Assembly: GCA_025360005.1 (NCBI GenBank)
Contig: JANYDA010000004.1
Location: forward strand, 17,924 to 81,923
DNA length: 64,000 nucleotides
Direction of reading: 5' to 3'
Origin: Fibrobacteria bacterium
GTDB taxonomy: Bacteria; Fibrobacterota; Fibrobacteria; UBA11236
Made by a program: the position numbers and the translations under genes. The notes beneath the pieces were generated by a model, which searched no databases, was not told the origin of the DNA, and worked only from the letters and a program-made list of their open reading frames with translations. The stretch's first letter is position 1. Every line of letters starts with the position of its first letter. Positions 51,071 to 61,528 of this stretch are shown here, piece after piece.

Positions 51071-53243
51071 GTCCCAAGCGTTCCGGAGATAGGGGCCCTT
51101 TACCAGGCCCGGGTTTGGAGCCCCATCCGAGTTGCAAGCCTACCGCAGCGATCGACATGAAGGCCAGTTCGCTGCCGCAATAGACGAACAGCTTGGTGGC
51201 CGCGCCCTGGGTGAAGCCGTAGGAATGCAGCCCCACATTCAGCAGGTTCACGCCGAACCAGGCCAGACTGACCACGATGGCGCCGAACACGGATCCCAAG
51301 GCCATGCCGCGGTTGCGCACGTAACCCCAATGTTTCGCGTGCAGCATGATCACGCACCAGATGACGATCAGCAAGGCGCCGTTCTCCTTGGGATCCCAGC
51401 CCCAGAAGCGGCCCCAGCTCTGGTCGGCCCAGATGCCGCCCAGGACGGTGCCGATGAAGGAAAACAGAAGCCCGAAGCATAGCGTGCCGTAGACCATCTT
51501 GGCGATTTCCTTGAGGCGTTCCGGTTTGCTTTCGTCGCCCGGGACCAGGGCGCGGATGAGCCAGACATGCCCGATGGCGCCGGCCAGTAGGCAGGCGGAG
51601 TAACCGATGGTGACGCAGACCACGTGGGTGGAAAGCCAGAAGTTGCTGTTGAGCACGGCCACCAGCATTTTCATGGTATCGCCCTCGGCGGCATAGCGGT
51701 TGGCGATGGAAAGCAGGATCACGCCCAGCAAAGAAGCCGAAAGCAGGCCGATGGCCTTCCTATTGAAACGTTCGATGAAAAGGGCGGCCAGGATGGATAC
51801 GGCGGCCACGAAGGGGAAGGTCTCGTAAAGGGAGGTGACCGGCGGGCGCTTCATGATGATGATGCGGGAGATGATGCCCACCAGGTGGATGGCATAGCCG
51901 CTCAGGAACAGTCCCAGGGAAGCGTTGTAAAGCCAGCGCTTGCGGGTGAGGAAGAACGAGAAGCAGCCGAGCAGGGCGAACCAGTACAGAACCAGCGCCC
52001 AGAAATACGGTTCGCCCTTCTGGTACAATACTTCCAGGGGGAAATGGGTTTCCGAGAGTTGTTCGTAGGCCCGGTTTTCCATGGCCCCCAGGTATTCCGC
52101 CACGTTCTTGTCGAACTCTTCCTGCTTGCCGGAGCGATAGGCCGCCGCCGCTCCGCTCCATGCGTTCAATTCTTTATGGTAGGCCTGCAGTTGTTCCGGC
52201 ACCGCCACCATTTCCGCCGGGCTCACCCAACCCGGCTGACCCGTGGCCGCGGCGGCCGCAGGCGAAATGGGGAAGATGCGGAAAGGGGAGGGGTGCAGGG
52301 ATTGCGAATTGAGATACATGGCCTGCGACAGGGAAATGATCTCCCGTTCCATGGGCGTGCGTTCCGCCTCGCCGCGGTTGCCGATGCCTTCCAGGATCTT
52401 GGCGATGGCCTGCGCACTCGACATCAGGTCCCAAAAGGAATAGCGAGTCACGTCCGGCTGCAGTTCCAATTGCTGCCGCGTCTCCGGCAGCTTCACGGTA
52501 TAGATGGGGTTGGGAAGCGCGTAGCTGAAGGTGCGCGTGATGTTCACGAACTCGACCAGGTTTCCGAATACGCGCAGGACTTCCTTCTGCACCAAATCCC
52601 TTTTCTCGTCTGCCACCGCATTGGCCTTCTCGGCCAGCTCTTGGAGCTTGGGCAGGGCCTTCTCCAGCATCTTGAAGGAATAGCGGCGGCTTTTTTCAGG
52701 CACCACGCCCAAGGCCTCGGCAACTTCCGGATTGTTTATCAGGAAGATGCGGTAGTCCCCGGTCAGCTCCGGCGTGAACAGGAGCTTGGCCATCACCTGG
52801 ATGGCGGAAAGCTTTTCATAGCTGGTGCGACCGGAGAATTGCAGCAGCATATGGCGCGCGTAGGTGATCATGGGCTTGAGCCTGCCCTCGTGCAGTACGG
52901 GGACGGTTTCCAACGCGCCCACCTTGGCCAAGGAACCGGCAGGCACGGGACCGATATCCGGCAGCAGGGACGGCATGGAGCCGTGGCCATGCGGGCCCAT
53001 GCCCATACCGGCGTGCGGATCGCCGGAAACGTCCGGATGGCCGGACGGCATGGCATCCCCGGAAACTTCCTCCACCGGAGTGCCCGCAGCGGCCCCGGCG
53101 GCGGGCTTTTGGGAGGCCTCGAAGAGAGAGTCGAATTTCCTGTCCATGTCCGGACCGGGATTGGCGCTTTTTTCCCGGGCCGGAGCCAGGGATGCGGCCA
53201 GGACCAACAGTAACACAGCAGTTACGGGGGAGGGGGTTTTCAT
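51060..53243 (-). CDS. ccsA: CcsA/ResC-type cytochrome c assembly protein with long N-terminal extension
   Basis: 727 aa from the ATG at 53243. Signal peptide, then about 380 residues of soluble sequence including a His/Met-rich stretch near residues 65-90 (GHPDVSGDPHAGMGMGPHGHG). Multi-helix C-terminal half begins near LVLYWFALLGCFSFFL and contains the haem-handling WWD segment WGRFWGWDPKENGALL and conserved His in VIMLHAKHWGY. CcsA/ResC proteins with ResB export haem and attach it to apocytochrome c (system II). The ATG overlaps the resB stop (ATGA). The extension is much longer than in usual CcsA and has no recognised domain. Confidence 0.9.
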   Translation of the reverse strand: MKTPSPVTAVLLLVLAASLAPAREKSANPGPDMDRKFDSLFEASQKPAAGAAAGTPVEEVSGDAMPSGHPDVSGDPHAGMGMGPHGHGSMPSLLPDIGPVPAGSLAKVGALETVPVLHEGRLKPMITYARHMLLQFSGRTSYEKLSAIQVMAKLLFTPELTGDYRIFLINNPEVAEALGVVPEKSRRYSFKMLEKALPKLQELAEKANAVADEKRDLVQKEVLRVFGNLVEFVNITRTFSYALPNPIYTVKLPETRQQLELQPDVTRYSFWDLMSSAQAIAKILEGIGNRGEAERTPMEREIISLSQAMYLNSQSLHPSPFRIFPISPAAAAATGQPGWVSPAEMVAVPEQLQAYHKELNAWSGAAAAYRSGKQEEFDKNVAEYLGAMENRAYEQLSETHFPLEVLYQKGEPYFWALVLYWFALLGCFSFFLTRKRWLYNASLGLFLSGYAIHLVGIISRIIIMKRPPVTSLYETFPFVAAVSILAALFIERFNRKAIGLLSASLLGVILLSIANRYAAEGDTMKMLVAVLNSNFWLSTHVVCVTIGYSACLLAGAIGHVWLIRALVPGDESKPERLKEIAKMVYGTLCFGLLFSFIGTVLGGIWADQSWGRFWGWDPKENGALLIVIWCVIMLHAKHWGYVRNRGMALGSVFGAIVVSLAWFGVNLLNVGLHSYGFTQGAATKLFVYCGSELAFMSIAAVGLQLGWGSKPGPGKGPLSPERLGPAA

Positions 53244-54478
53244 TTGGCGGACTCCCTGCGGATGAAGGGAACCAGGCGGATGAGGAAATGCAGCAGCAAG
53301 CCGCCGAATACCACCAGGCTGGAAATGTAAGGCATCACGCGGCCGGGATTGGTCACCACCGCAAAGGTGGATTTGTTGGCCATCCCCTGCGCCTGCGCAT
53401 AAGAGGCCTGAAAGAAGGTATAGCCCGCGTGCCGCAGGGGATTGTTCATCCATACCTTGACGGGGCGCGTGCTGCCGCCTTCGCCCAGATCCGCGTAGCT
53501 CTCGAAGCTGCTGGGGATGTCCGTTCCGGGATGGACGTTCTTGATGAAGCTGGTGAGGTGGAGGGAGAAGTCCAGCGGGTAATGCTTAAGACGCAATTGG
53601 GCGGAAACCTTTTTCCCATCCAAGGTGAGCATCAGCGTTTGCAGCTCCTGCCCGTAGAGGAGGATTTCCTTATCGGCCTTGCCGTTTTCCTGCAGGGTGA
53701 AAATCACGCCGGGGGCGTTCTGGGTGACTTCCTTCTCCGGCTTGCGCTGCTCCAGCATACCGATGCCGGAAGCGTTGATGTACTTGGGCCCGTTGGTGGC
53801 GCGCGTGGTGAAGGCGTCGCTGTTCATATAATAGGCGTGCACCTTGATGCGCGCATGGTACGGCTCCAGATCCAATTCCCGATCCGGCTTAAGCATGGAT
53901 TCATCGAAGGCATATACGCGGTTGGTATCGCCCTGGGTTTCCCAGAAGGCCAGTTCATGCTCATGGTAGGCGGTGGTGAAATGCCCGGTTTCCCCTTCCG
54001 CCAAGGTCAACTGCGACTCCACCGCAAGCATCTGGGTGATGAACCCGCCCATCAGCAACGCCATGATGCCCAAGTGAACGATCCACAAGCCGATGCGGTT
54101 CAATTTCCACGGCAGGTGGAATGCCATCATGATAGCCAGTTGGATGGAGAGCACCCAGATGACCAGGCTGGCCGCCGGCAGCGGAAAAAAACCGCCGATG
54201 AGAACGAAGCCGTATCCGAAGAATTTTTTCTGGGCTTCGAACAACCCGTGATCGGCCTGGTACAGGGTGCCGAAGAATATCAGGGCGAACAGGATCAGCA
54301 GGCAGAGCAAGGTGATGGCGGGATGCAGCAAGGCCTTAGTGAGGGAGGAACGGGCGGCTTTTTGGCGCCAGGACAGGCCGCGGGAAGTAGCCGCCCGCGA
54401 GGTCTCGGTATCATAGGAAGACAGGGCTTCGCCCATCCCCGAATTGGCCCCGTCCTTGGCTGGATTGGCTTGGCTCAT
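53240..54478 (-). CDS. resB: ResB-like cytochrome c biogenesis protein
   Basis: 412 aa. Three or four helices near residues 55-145 (LLCLLILFALIFFGTLYQADHG.., IGLWIVHLGIMALLMGGFITQM) and another near the C-terminus (YISSLVVFGGLLLHFLIRLVPF). The large periplasmic loop contains LRLKHYPLDFSLHLTSFIK and VWMNNPLRHAGYTFFQASY, both ResB family signatures. ResB binds haem and apocytochrome together with CcsA. Sits between a lipoprotein and ccsA with 4-bp overlaps on each side, so a three-gene operon. N-terminal 35 residues are charged and non-conserved. Confidence 0.9.
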   Translation of the reverse strand: MSQANPAKDGANSGMGEALSSYDTETSRAATSRGLSWRQKAARSSLTKALLHPAITLLCLLILFALIFFGTLYQADHGLFEAQKKFFGYGFVLIGGFFPLPAASLVIWVLSIQLAIMMAFHLPWKLNRIGLWIVHLGIMALLMGGFITQMLAVESQLTLAEGETGHFTTAYHEHELAFWETQGDTNRVYAFDESMLKPDRELDLEPYHARIKVHAYYMNSDAFTTRATNGPKYINASGIGMLEQRKPEKEVTQNAPGVIFTLQENGKADKEILLYGQELQTLMLTLDGKKVSAQLRLKHYPLDFSLHLTSFIKNVHPGTDIPSSFESYADLGEGGSTRPVKVWMNNPLRHAGYTFFQASYAQAQGMANKSTFAVVTNPGRVMPYISSLVVFGGLLLHFLIRLVPFIRRESAK

Positions 54479-55182
54479 GGTTTGGGACCTTCGATTCTCA
54501 GGGATTGGCAGAAGGCCATGATCCGTTTTTTCTGCGCTATCACCTTGGCGGTTTCCCCCATGCCCTTCACGAACACGGTGTATTCATGCGTCTGGACTAC
54601 CGCTCCGAAGATGGTTTTCGATTGCGTCATGTCCCCGGAAAGCTTTTCCGTCAGGTCCACGTACATGCCATCCTGACCGGTCCCGGTTTTGAAATGGCTG
54701 GCGGTCTTGATCAATCCGTCCATCTCTTCCGCCGTGGCCTTGATGCCCACTTGCCCCATCCAACGGGCGATATTGGCTTTCAGCCCGCCCGCATCCCCCG
54801 CCAATTGCACTACCGATACGTCCACGGCATTGGGATCCGCCTCGCCGGTGTTGGCCAGGGAAGGATCCGAGGCCGCGAAGCTCCCGATGCGCATGGCATT
54901 GGCGGAATCCTTCACCTGCCAGGACTCCGGTAACACCCAGGTTACCTTGATATCCACCGGGCTGGCGTTCATGCCCGGCATGGCCCCGCCCCCCATCCCC
55001 CCGGCCATACCCATGGGTGCAGCCAGAGGTTTGAAGGCCACCTCCGAATAGCTCCGGGCCTTGGTTTCCTCGCAACCTATAAGACCTAAGCCTGCCAGGA
55101 AAGCGGAAAGCAGGAGAAAAAGTGGCGATTTTAAGTCAAAAATGCGTGATCGACCTTGAAAAAGCGGTGAATTCATCCGCAT
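54475..55182 (-). CDS. Lipoprotein of cytochrome c maturation operon
   Basis: 235 aa. Signal peptide ends in the lipobox LIGC (LFLLLSAFLAGLGLIGC), so the mature protein is anchored at the Cys. A Met/Gly-rich linker follows (GMAGGMGGGAMPGMN), then a mostly beta domain: IKVTWVLPESWQVKDSAN, DVSVVQLAGDAGGLKANIARWMGQVG and THEYTVFVKGMGE. The pattern of a short anchored domain that follows expression of a W-containing strand is similar to some periplasmic assembly factors, but no family is recognised. Position upstream of resB and overlapping it by 4 bp indicates a role in cytochrome c or copper delivery. Start at 55182 (ATG); a TTG codon at 55185 precedes it in frame. Confidence 0.75.
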   Translation of the reverse strand: MRMNSPLFQGRSRIFDLKSPLFLLLSAFLAGLGLIGCEETKARSYSEVAFKPLAAPMGMAGGMGGGAMPGMNASPVDIKVTWVLPESWQVKDSANAMRIGSFAASDPSLANTGEADPNAVDVSVVQLAGDAGGLKANIARWMGQVGIKATAEEMDGLIKTASHFKTGTGQDGMYVDLTEKLSGDMTQSKTIFGAVVQTHEYTVFVKGMGETAKVIAQKKRIMAFCQSLRIEGPKP

Positions 55183-55185
55183 CAA

Positions 55186-55740
55186 AGTAGCAAATACCCC
55201 GGAGCGGCATATTTGTGACCCTGCCGGCTGAGAAACCCTTCCTCATGTCAGAAATGCCCCATGCTTGGCATTGGGGGTTTCCCCCCCCGGATAAAGGGCC
55301 TGTTTATAGTTTAGGGGGAAAAATTTATTTTCCGCTCCCTTTCGGAGATCGAATTCACACAACCCGCAAACCGTTCTCCTTTCTTTATATGTGGATACTG
55401 TTGAAAAGATTTTTGATAGTCGCTGTCCGCATTATGGCTATGCTTTTCTTCACGCAAAGCGTCTTTTTAGACCCCACCGGGACCCCTTTCTGCTAAGTCC
55501 TTGTTTTTCCTAGCTATAGCCTCCATTACACTATATATTGTGGTTAGGCCGAAAAAATACCCTGGATCTAGTTGCTAATGGATTTTAAATACACTACACT
55601 TCCCACATCGATAAGTTGCCAAAGTTCGACACCAACCCAATTCCTCCGCGCCCCGGGTCAGGGGTAAGGTTCAGAGTCGGATCGGGCGGCCTGGGACACG
55701 GGACTAACGGGAAAATCAGCAGGACAAGGAGAAGGGTTCA
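55186..55740. other. nrdA leader region
   Basis: 555 bp between divergent lipoprotein and nrdA genes. It holds the NrdR box (separate entry). A second half-match ACACTA at 55591-55596 lies 63 bp downstream of the first box, close to six helical turns. No ORF or RNA structure identified; the AT-rich first half may contain promoters. Confidence 0.6.
55528..55542. promoter_or_regulatory. NrdR box
   Basis: ACACTATATATTGTG matches the known NrdR box consensus (ACACwAtATaTwGtgt) nearly perfectly. It is about 200 bp upstream of nrdA. NrdR is an ATP-cone repressor of ribonucleotide reductase genes; nrdR itself is not in the window. Confidence 0.85.
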
Positions 55741-58700
55741 ATGAGCATGACAATGGTGGAGAAGGAGTCGTCGGTACGCAAGGTAGAGGCGGGAGGCATG
55801 GTAGTGGCGGGTCTTGACGCCACCAAATACCAGATCGAACGCCGCAACGGTACCGTGGTGAGCTTCAAAGGCGAGAAAATCGTCAAGGCCATCACAAAGG
55901 CATTCCTGGCCCAAGAGGGACTGGAGGCGCCCACCGCCCGCATCATGGAAGAGGTGCAGCGCATCGCCGAACTCGTCTTCGCCGCCCTGGCCAAGCGTCG
56001 TCCCAACGGCGGCACCTGGCATATAGAGGATATCCAGGATCAGGTGGAGTTGGCCCTGATGCGCGTGGGCCGTCCGGAAGTGGCCAAACGTTACGTTCTG
56101 TACCGCGAAGAGCGCGCCCGCGCCCGCGAGGCCACCAAGAACGGAACCCTGTCCGCGCCCGTCGCACCCGCCATCGAATACACCGTGACCGACGCCCAGG
56201 GCCGCATCAAGCCGCTGAACCGCGCCCGCCTGGAAGAAGTCATCAAGGAAGCCTGCCTCGGCTATACGGACGTGGTCCCGGAAGAACGTATCCTCAAGGA
56301 AGCCCTGGCCAACTTGTTTCCGGGTATCCCGGAAAAGGACGTCAGCAAGGCCATGGTCATGGTCGCATGCGCCCATATCGAAGAAGATCCGGCCTGGAGT
56401 TTCGTCACCGCCCGCATCCTCATGGACGACATCCGCGACGAAGTGCTGGGCGAACGCCTGACCCAGGCGCAAATGACCAAGCGCTACGCCGGCTATTTCG
56501 GCGAATACATCCAAGAAGCCGTGGACGCCCAATTGCTGGACGCGCGCATGCTGGAATTCGATCTGGATAGGCTGGGCAAGGCCCTCAAGCCGGAGCGCGA
56601 TCTGGGCATCACCTACCTGGGCCTCAAGACCCTGGTCGATCGCTACTTTGTGCATACCCCGGAAGGCCGCACCATCGAATTGCTACAGGCCTTCTGGATG
56701 CGCGTCTCCATGGGACTGTCCCTCAACGAAGTGGAGCGGGAAAAGCGCGCCATCGAGTTCTACGAAGTGCTCTCCGCCTTCCGCTTCACCAGCTCCACGC
56801 CCACCTTGTTCAACTCCGGAACTTTGCATTCGCAGATGTCATCCTGCTATCTCACCACCGTCCCGGACGATCTGGGCGGTATCTTCGGCGCCATCAAGGA
56901 CGATGCGCTGCTTTCCAAGTTCGCGGGCGGATTGGGCAATGATTGGTCCAACGTGCGCGGCCTGGGCGCCCATATCAAGGGCACCAACGGCAAGAGCCAG
57001 GGCGTCATCCCCTTCCTCAAGGTGGCCAACGACACCGCCGTGGCGGTGAATCAGGGCGGACGCCGCAAGGGCGCCATGTGCGCTTACCTGGAAACCTGGC
57101 ACATGGACATCGAGGAGTTCCTGGAACTCCGCAAGAACACGGGCGACGATCGCCGCCGCACCCATGACATGAACACGGCCAACTGGATCCCGGATCTGTT
57201 CATGAAGCGCGTGATGGCGGAAGGGGAATGGACCCTGTTCAGCCCCAACGAGGTCTCGGATCTCCACGACCTGTACGGTAAGGCATTCGAGACCCGTTAC
57301 AAGCATTACGAAGAAGAGACCCGCCAAGGCCGCATCAAGACCTTCAAGAAGATGCCCGCCCTCACCCTGTGGCGCAAGATGCTCACCATGGTCTTTGAAA
57401 CCGGCCATCCCTGGATGACCTTCAAGGATCCATCCAACGTCCGTTCGCCCCAACGCCATGCCGGCGTTGTCCACAGCTCCAACCTGTGCACGGAAATCCT
57501 GCTGAACACCAGCGAAGCGGAGATCGCCGTTTGCAACCTGGGCTCCATCAACATGCTGAACCATATCAAGGACGGCAAGCTGGACGAGCAGCTGATGGGG
57601 GAGACGGTGGGTATCGCCATGCGCATGCTGGACAATGTCATCGACCTGAACTACTACCCGGTGGTGCAGGCCCGCAATTCCAATCTGCGCCATCGTCCCG
57701 TGGGCCTGGGGCTCATGGGCTTCCAGGATGCGCTCTATGAATTGGGCATCGCCTATTCTTCGGACAAGGCGGTGGAGTTCGCGGACAAATCCATGGAAGT
57801 GATTTCCTACCACGCCATCCTATCCAGCTCCAAGCTGGCCAAGGAACGCGGCAGCTATCCTTCCTACCAGGGTTCATCCTGGTCCAAAGGCCTGCTCCCC
57901 ATCGACACCGTGGAGATCATGGCGGCGGAACGCGGGGAGCCCACGCTCATGGACAACAAGAGCAGCCTGGACTGGGCGCCCGTGCGCGAGCATATCAGGT
58001 TGTGGGGCATGCGCAATTCCAACACCATGGCCATCGCGCCTACGGCCACCATCTCCAACATCATCGGCGTGTCCCAATCCATCGAACCCACCTACAAGAA
58101 CCTCTACGTCAAGAGCAACCTGTCCGGCGAGTTCACGGTCATCAACAACTACCTGGTGGAAAAGCTGAAGAAGCTGGGCCTGTGGGACAAAGCCATGGTG
58201 GACGATCTGAAATACTTCGACGGCGAACTGGCGGAGATCAAGCGCATCCCCGAGGATGTGAAGAAGATCTTCCTCACCTCTTTCGACATTGAGCCCAAAT
58301 GGCTGATAGCCTGCGCCATGAAGCGCCAGAAGTGGATAGACATGGGCCAATCCCTGAACCTGTACATGGCCCAGCCTTCCGGCAAGAAGCTGGACACCAT
58401 GTACAAGCTGGCCTGGCAGGCCGGCCTCAAGACCACGTATTATCTGCGTTCCTTGGGCGCCACCAATGCGGAGAAGTCCACCTTGGACAAGACCCGCGGA
58501 ACCAATGCGGTTTCGCCCGTGGACGTATTGGCGGGTCCCATCGGCGGGGCGCCGAACGGCAAGTCCAAGGAAGAGTACGTGGCCGGCGTAGCCATCAAGC
58601 CCAGCATCGTTAAAGATCAGCTGGACAAAATCCAAGCGGAAAAGTTTTCGAAAACGGCCTCATCGGCCGCCATGGAGGCCGCCGCGGCCTCGGCCCGCGT

Positions 58701-58791
58701 CTTGGCCGAGCTTGAGGCCGCGCAGGATGCGGCATCGGCCAAAGCGGCCTGTTCGATTATCAATGGTGAGGAGTGCGAAGCATGTCAATAA
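55741..58791 (+). CDS. nrdA: Ribonucleoside-diphosphate reductase alpha subunit, class Ia
   Basis: 1016 aa. Two ATP-cone regions at the N-terminus: residues about 30-115 ([20 protein letters not shown]) and about 140-225 ([17 protein letters not shown]). Catalytic segments: [21 protein letters not shown] (Cys and Glu of the active site), [11 protein letters not shown], and the C-terminal redox pair CEACQ. ATG with AAGGAG and 9-bp spacing. Reduces NDPs with NrdB. Two cones suggest ATP/dATP feedback. The start of nrdB overlaps its end by 10 bp. Length is greater than the E. coli enzyme (761) because of the second cone and a longer tail. Confidence 0.97.
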   Translation: MSMTMVEKESSVRKVEAGGMVVAGLDATKYQIERRNGTVVSFKGEKIVKAITKAFLAQEGLEAPTARIMEEVQRIAELVFAALAKRRPNGGTWHIEDIQDQVELALMRVGRPEVAKRYVLYREERARAREATKNGTLSAPVAPAIEYTVTDAQGRIKPLNRARLEEVIKEACLGYTDVVPEERILKEALANLFPGIPEKDVSKAMVMVACAHIEEDPAWSFVTARILMDDIRDEVLGERLTQAQMTKRYAGYFGEYIQEAVDAQLLDARMLEFDLDRLGKALKPERDLGITYLGLKTLVDRYFVHTPEGRTIELLQAFWMRVSMGLSLNEVEREKRAIEFYEVLSAFRFTSSTPTLFNSGTLHSQMSSCYLTTVPDDLGGIFGAIKDDALLSKFAGGLGNDWSNVRGLGAHIKGTNGKSQGVIPFLKVANDTAVAVNQGGRRKGAMCAYLETWHMDIEEFLELRKNTGDDRRRTHDMNTANWIPDLFMKRVMAEGEWTLFSPNEVSDLHDLYGKAFETRYKHYEEETRQGRIKTFKKMPALTLWRKMLTMVFETGHPWMTFKDPSNVRSPQRHAGVVHSSNLCTEILLNTSEAEIAVCNLGSINMLNHIKDGKLDEQLMGETVGIAMRMLDNVIDLNYYPVVQARNSNLRHRPVGLGLMGFQDALYELGIAYSSDKAVEFADKSMEVISYHAILSSSKLAKERGSYPSYQGSSWSKGLLPIDTVEIMAAERGEPTLMDNKSSLDWAPVREHIRLWGMRNSNTMAIAPTATISNIIGVSQSIEPTYKNLYVKSNLSGEFTVINNYLVEKLKKLGLWDKAMVDDLKYFDGELAEIKRIPEDVKKIFLTSFDIEPKWLIACAMKRQKWIDMGQSLNLYMAQPSGKKLDTMYKLAWQAGLKTTYYLRSLGATNAEKSTLDKTRGTNAVSPVDVLAGPIGGAPNGKSKEEYVAGVAIKPSIVKDQLDKIQAEKFSKTASSAAMEAAAASARVLAELEAAQDAASAKAACSIINGEECEACQ

Positions 58792-60116
58792 GCTGGGATG
58801 ATGAAGCAGAAACCGGTCCCAAATCCACCGCGAACGCGCCCGGCGCGTTCAGCGGAACCACGCTGATGAACCAGGCCGCGGTGGATGCCGCCGCGCCCGT
58901 AGCCTCGCGGGCTCCGTCGCCGGTCACGGCCTCCTCGATCGCAACCGCTCCGGCTTCGCGCATCCAGGTTGTCCAGTCCATGCCGGCAGCGCCCGTATCG
59001 ACCTATATGTCGGCCACGGAATCTTCCGCGGAAGTGGCCCTGCGGGCCGCCGCCGCGTCCCTGAACGGCACGGCCAAGTTGGATTCCCTGCTGGGCGAAT
59101 CCACCGCCCGCGTGCGCGTGGACGAGAAGCGCATCATCAATTGCCGCGCCGATCTCAACCAGTTGGTGCCCATCAAATACCAATGGGCCTGGCAGAAGTA
59201 CCTGGACGCTTGCGCCAACCATTGGATGCCGCAGGAAATAAACATGTCCCGCGACATCGAACTGTGGAAGAGCAATGAGCTCAGCGAAGACGAGCGCCGC
59301 ATCGTCAAGCGCAACATGGGGTTCTTTTCCACCGCGGATTCCCTGGTGGCCAATAACATCGTGCTGGCGGCCTATAAGCATATCACCAACCCCGAGTGCC
59401 GCCAGTACATGCTGCGCCAATCCTTTGAGGAAGCGCTGCATACCCATGCCTACCAGTACATCATCGAGTCTTTGGGCCTGGACGAGGCCGAGATCTTCAA
59501 TATGTATCACGAGGTCAATTCCATCCACGGCAAGGATGCTTTCGAAATTTCGCTCACCCGCGAGATGCTCCGCCCCGACTTCGAGACGGAAACCTTTAAG
59601 GGCGCGCAGACCTTCCTGGAAAACCTCATCGGCTACTACGTGATCATGGAAGGCATCTTCTTCTACTCCGGCTTCGTGATGATGCTATCCTTCCAACGCC
59701 AGAACCGCCTGCCCGGCTCCGGCGAGCAATTCCAATACATCCTGCGCGATGAAACCATGCACATGAATTTCGGCATCGACGTGATCAACCAGATCAAGAT
59801 CGAGAACCCCGACCTGTGGACCCCGGCCGTCAAGGAGAAGTCCACGGAACTGGTGCGCAAGGCGGTGGAGCTGGAAATCGCCTATGCCAAGGACACGATG
59901 CCTCGCGGCATCCTTGGCTTGAACGCTTCTATGTTCGAGGACTACGTGCAATACGTGGCGGATCGCCGGCTGGAGAAGATAGGATTGGCCAAGGTCTACA
60001 ATGCGAGCAACCCTTTCCCGTGGATGTCCGAGATCCTGGATCTGAAGAAAGAGAAGAACTTCTTCGAGACCCGGGTGACGGAATACCAGACGGGCGGAGC
60101 GTTGAGCTGGGAATAG
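58782..60116 (+). CDS. nrdB: Ribonucleoside-diphosphate reductase beta subunit, class Ia
   Basis: 444 aa. The N-terminal about 90 residues are Ser/Ala/Pro-rich and not conserved. Then the helical R2 core: first ligand Asp in [23 protein letters not shown] with the Glu, His and radical Tyr in the class Ia spacing, and downstream [11 protein letters not shown] and [10 protein letters not shown] with the remaining Glu and His ligands. GGAG with 8-bp spacing before the ATG at 58782. Assembles the diferric-tyrosyl cofactor and pairs with NrdA. The extended N-terminus is unusual and might be intrinsically disordered. Terminator follows. Confidence 0.96.
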   Translation: MSISWDDEAETGPKSTANAPGAFSGTTLMNQAAVDAAAPVASRAPSPVTASSIATAPASRIQVVQSMPAAPVSTYMSATESSAEVALRAAAASLNGTAKLDSLLGESTARVRVDEKRIINCRADLNQLVPIKYQWAWQKYLDACANHWMPQEINMSRDIELWKSNELSEDERRIVKRNMGFFSTADSLVANNIVLAAYKHITNPECRQYMLRQSFEEALHTHAYQYIIESLGLDEAEIFNMYHEVNSIHGKDAFEISLTREMLRPDFETETFKGAQTFLENLIGYYVIMEGIFFYSGFVMMLSFQRQNRLPGSGEQFQYILRDETMHMNFGIDVINQIKIENPDLWTPAVKEKSTELVRKAVELEIAYAKDTMPRGILGLNASMFEDYVQYVADRRLEKIGLAKVYNASNPFPWMSEILDLKKEKNFFETRVTEYQTGGALSWE

Positions 60117-60146
60117 TCCCGGATCGGTAGAGTAGTGGAATACGGG

Positions 60147-60173
60147 AGCCCTGCGAAAGCGGGGCTTTTTTTT
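60147..60173 (+). terminator. Rho-independent terminator
   Basis: AGCCCTGC (60147-60154), GAAA loop, GCGGGGCT (60159-60166; one G-T pair), then a run of eight T. A GNRA-type tetraloop makes this stable. It ends the nrdAB unit and marks the border with the AT-rich island. Confidence 0.93.
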
Positions 60174-60304
60174 GCCCGGGGAGTTATGAGGTGGTCAAGT
60201 TTTGCGTGGGTGGAGTAGTGGAATCGGGATCTTGGGATTGAGACGGGCGGTTGAAGGTATGGGATTCGGGTTAATCCTGCGTTATACGGACAGAGGAAAA
60301 TTAA

Positions 60305-61210
60305 ATGGAAAAGAAAAGGTCATTTGGAGAGTCACTTCCAATCTATCGACAAGCTCTGTCATGGATAGAAGATCAGGGCTTTAACGTAAAAATCACTCGT
60401 CTAGCAGAATATGAAAAAGAAGTTACCGAAGTATTAGAAAAAGGCATTGATCTTGCTCTACCCGAATATGAGCAGACATATGAGAGCTTTATCTCCAGTC
60501 TTTTTTCTGCAAATCTATTTATCCAAATATTTGAAGATTTTCCAAGAGAACATATGGGGCATCTTCGTCTTAAATTAGAGGATATTTTGGGGGGACCAAA
60601 GTTGTCCGACAAAGAAAGCAAGAAAAATTCGCATCCACGAAACACACAGTACGAAATTCTATTAGCATGCATGTTCGCAAGACACGAGTTCCAAATCGAT
60701 TTTGTAAAAAAAGCAGGGGAAGAAAAAGAAGATGTAAGAGTGGAATTTGGAAACATTCCCTTATTGATTGAGTGTAAAAGGCCACTTTCTATGAATGGAA
60801 TCGACACTAATTTGAGGCGCGGAATCCAACAGCTTCACGATAGATTAATTGAGAATAGCGATGCCGCAAGAGGTATTTTGTGCATTTCTTTCGATAAATT
60901 TCCAGGCCAAAATAATCTTGTCCTCCGATTTAAAGATGAGGAAACGGCTTCTAAAACATTTGATAAGCACCTAGTCTCTTTTCTCACGCCATACAAAAAA
61001 AGGTTATCCAAACCAAAGCACCCAAATATCCTAGGTCTTATTGGTTCATTAAACCTCCCTATTCGGTACGAAACCTCCCCCAACGATATACACTTGCTTA
61101 ATTATAATGCCTTTATTCCATTCGAAATAGACGATGGAACAAATAAAAGGATAATGAAAAGCATAAATTCGGAAATTATAGAAAGAGGAAAAAGGATATC
61201 AAAATTGTAA
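60305..61210 (+). CDS. Orphan PD-(D/E)XK nuclease-like protein, AT-rich
   Basis: 301 aa. The central part has the restriction-endonuclease-like pattern: RNTQYEILLACMF (Glu117), then DVRVEFG (Asp143) and, after 12 residues, LIECKRP (Glu156, Lys158), which matches the PD-(D/E)XK core (D...ExK). The remainder is helical (N-terminal 100) and mixed (C-terminal). Codon use is strongly A/T-rich compared with the whole window, a sign of recent transfer. Similar orphan proteins are found as solitary restriction, Mrr/RecB-like or defence genes. No methyltransferase is near. Function not shown. Confidence 0.6.
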   Translation: MEKKRSFGESLPIYRQALSWIEDQGFNVKITRLAEYEKEVTEVLEKGIDLALPEYEQTYESFISSLFSANLFIQIFEDFPREHMGHLRLKLEDILGGPKLSDKESKKNSHPRNTQYEILLACMFARHEFQIDFVKKAGEEKEDVRVEFGNIPLLIECKRPLSMNGIDTNLRRGIQQLHDRLIENSDAARGILCISFDKFPGQNNLVLRFKDEETASKTFDKHLVSFLTPYKKRLSKPKHPNILGLIGSLNLPIRYETSPNDIHLLNYNAFIPFEIDDGTNKRIMKSINSEIIERGKRISKL

Positions 61211-61445
61211 AACCAAATAAGACCATCTTTAATGGTCTACCGTATAACAATCGATTCAACTTGAACCGCTTGCCCTTGTCCCGTTCACCCTGTCGAATCC
61301 AGGCGCGAAGCGATTCTGGCGTACAGCCTATTTTTGTGGCGATTGAAACGATCGCCGCCCACTCAGACTCATACTGGGATCGGTGTTCCCCGACCATCCG
61401 AACTGCCCGCTCTTTGACCTCTGATGAATATCGTTTTGTCGGCAT
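61176..61445 (-). pseudogene. IS3-family transposase OrfA remnant
   Basis: The open frame from the ATG at 61445 begins MPTKRYSSEVKERAVRMVGEH and continues through AAIVSIATKIGCTPESLRAWI, the N-terminal HTH of IS3-family OrfA. Homology stops after about residue 61 (ERDKGKRF), at about 61265, and the rest (KLNRLLYGRP..ILISFFLFL) is unrelated sequence from the neighbouring gene end. OrfB and the right end are missing. It is a decayed fragment, not functional. Confidence 0.8.
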
Positions 61446-61498
61446 CATTACCTCGTCCTCTCAAGATAAAATGCCTCCAGGATTTCCGGTGCGGCTCA
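61265..61498 (-). mobile_element. IS3-family remnant (left end only)
   Basis: The minus strand from 61498 reads TGAGCCGCACCGGAAATCC, like the terminal inverted repeats of IS3-family elements (TGAACCGCCCCGG-type). OrfA follows at once. The element breaks off near 61265, and there is no second end nearby. Assignment of the end is from remembered family consensus. Confidence 0.55.
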
Positions 61499-61528
61499 GA
61501 TCCACCGTTCCGGGGAAAAGCCCCAAAC

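Noticed and set aside
60305..61210. Complete restriction-modification system
   Set aside because: Only a nuclease-like gene is present; no methyltransferase or specificity gene is adjacent, so a full system is not claimed.
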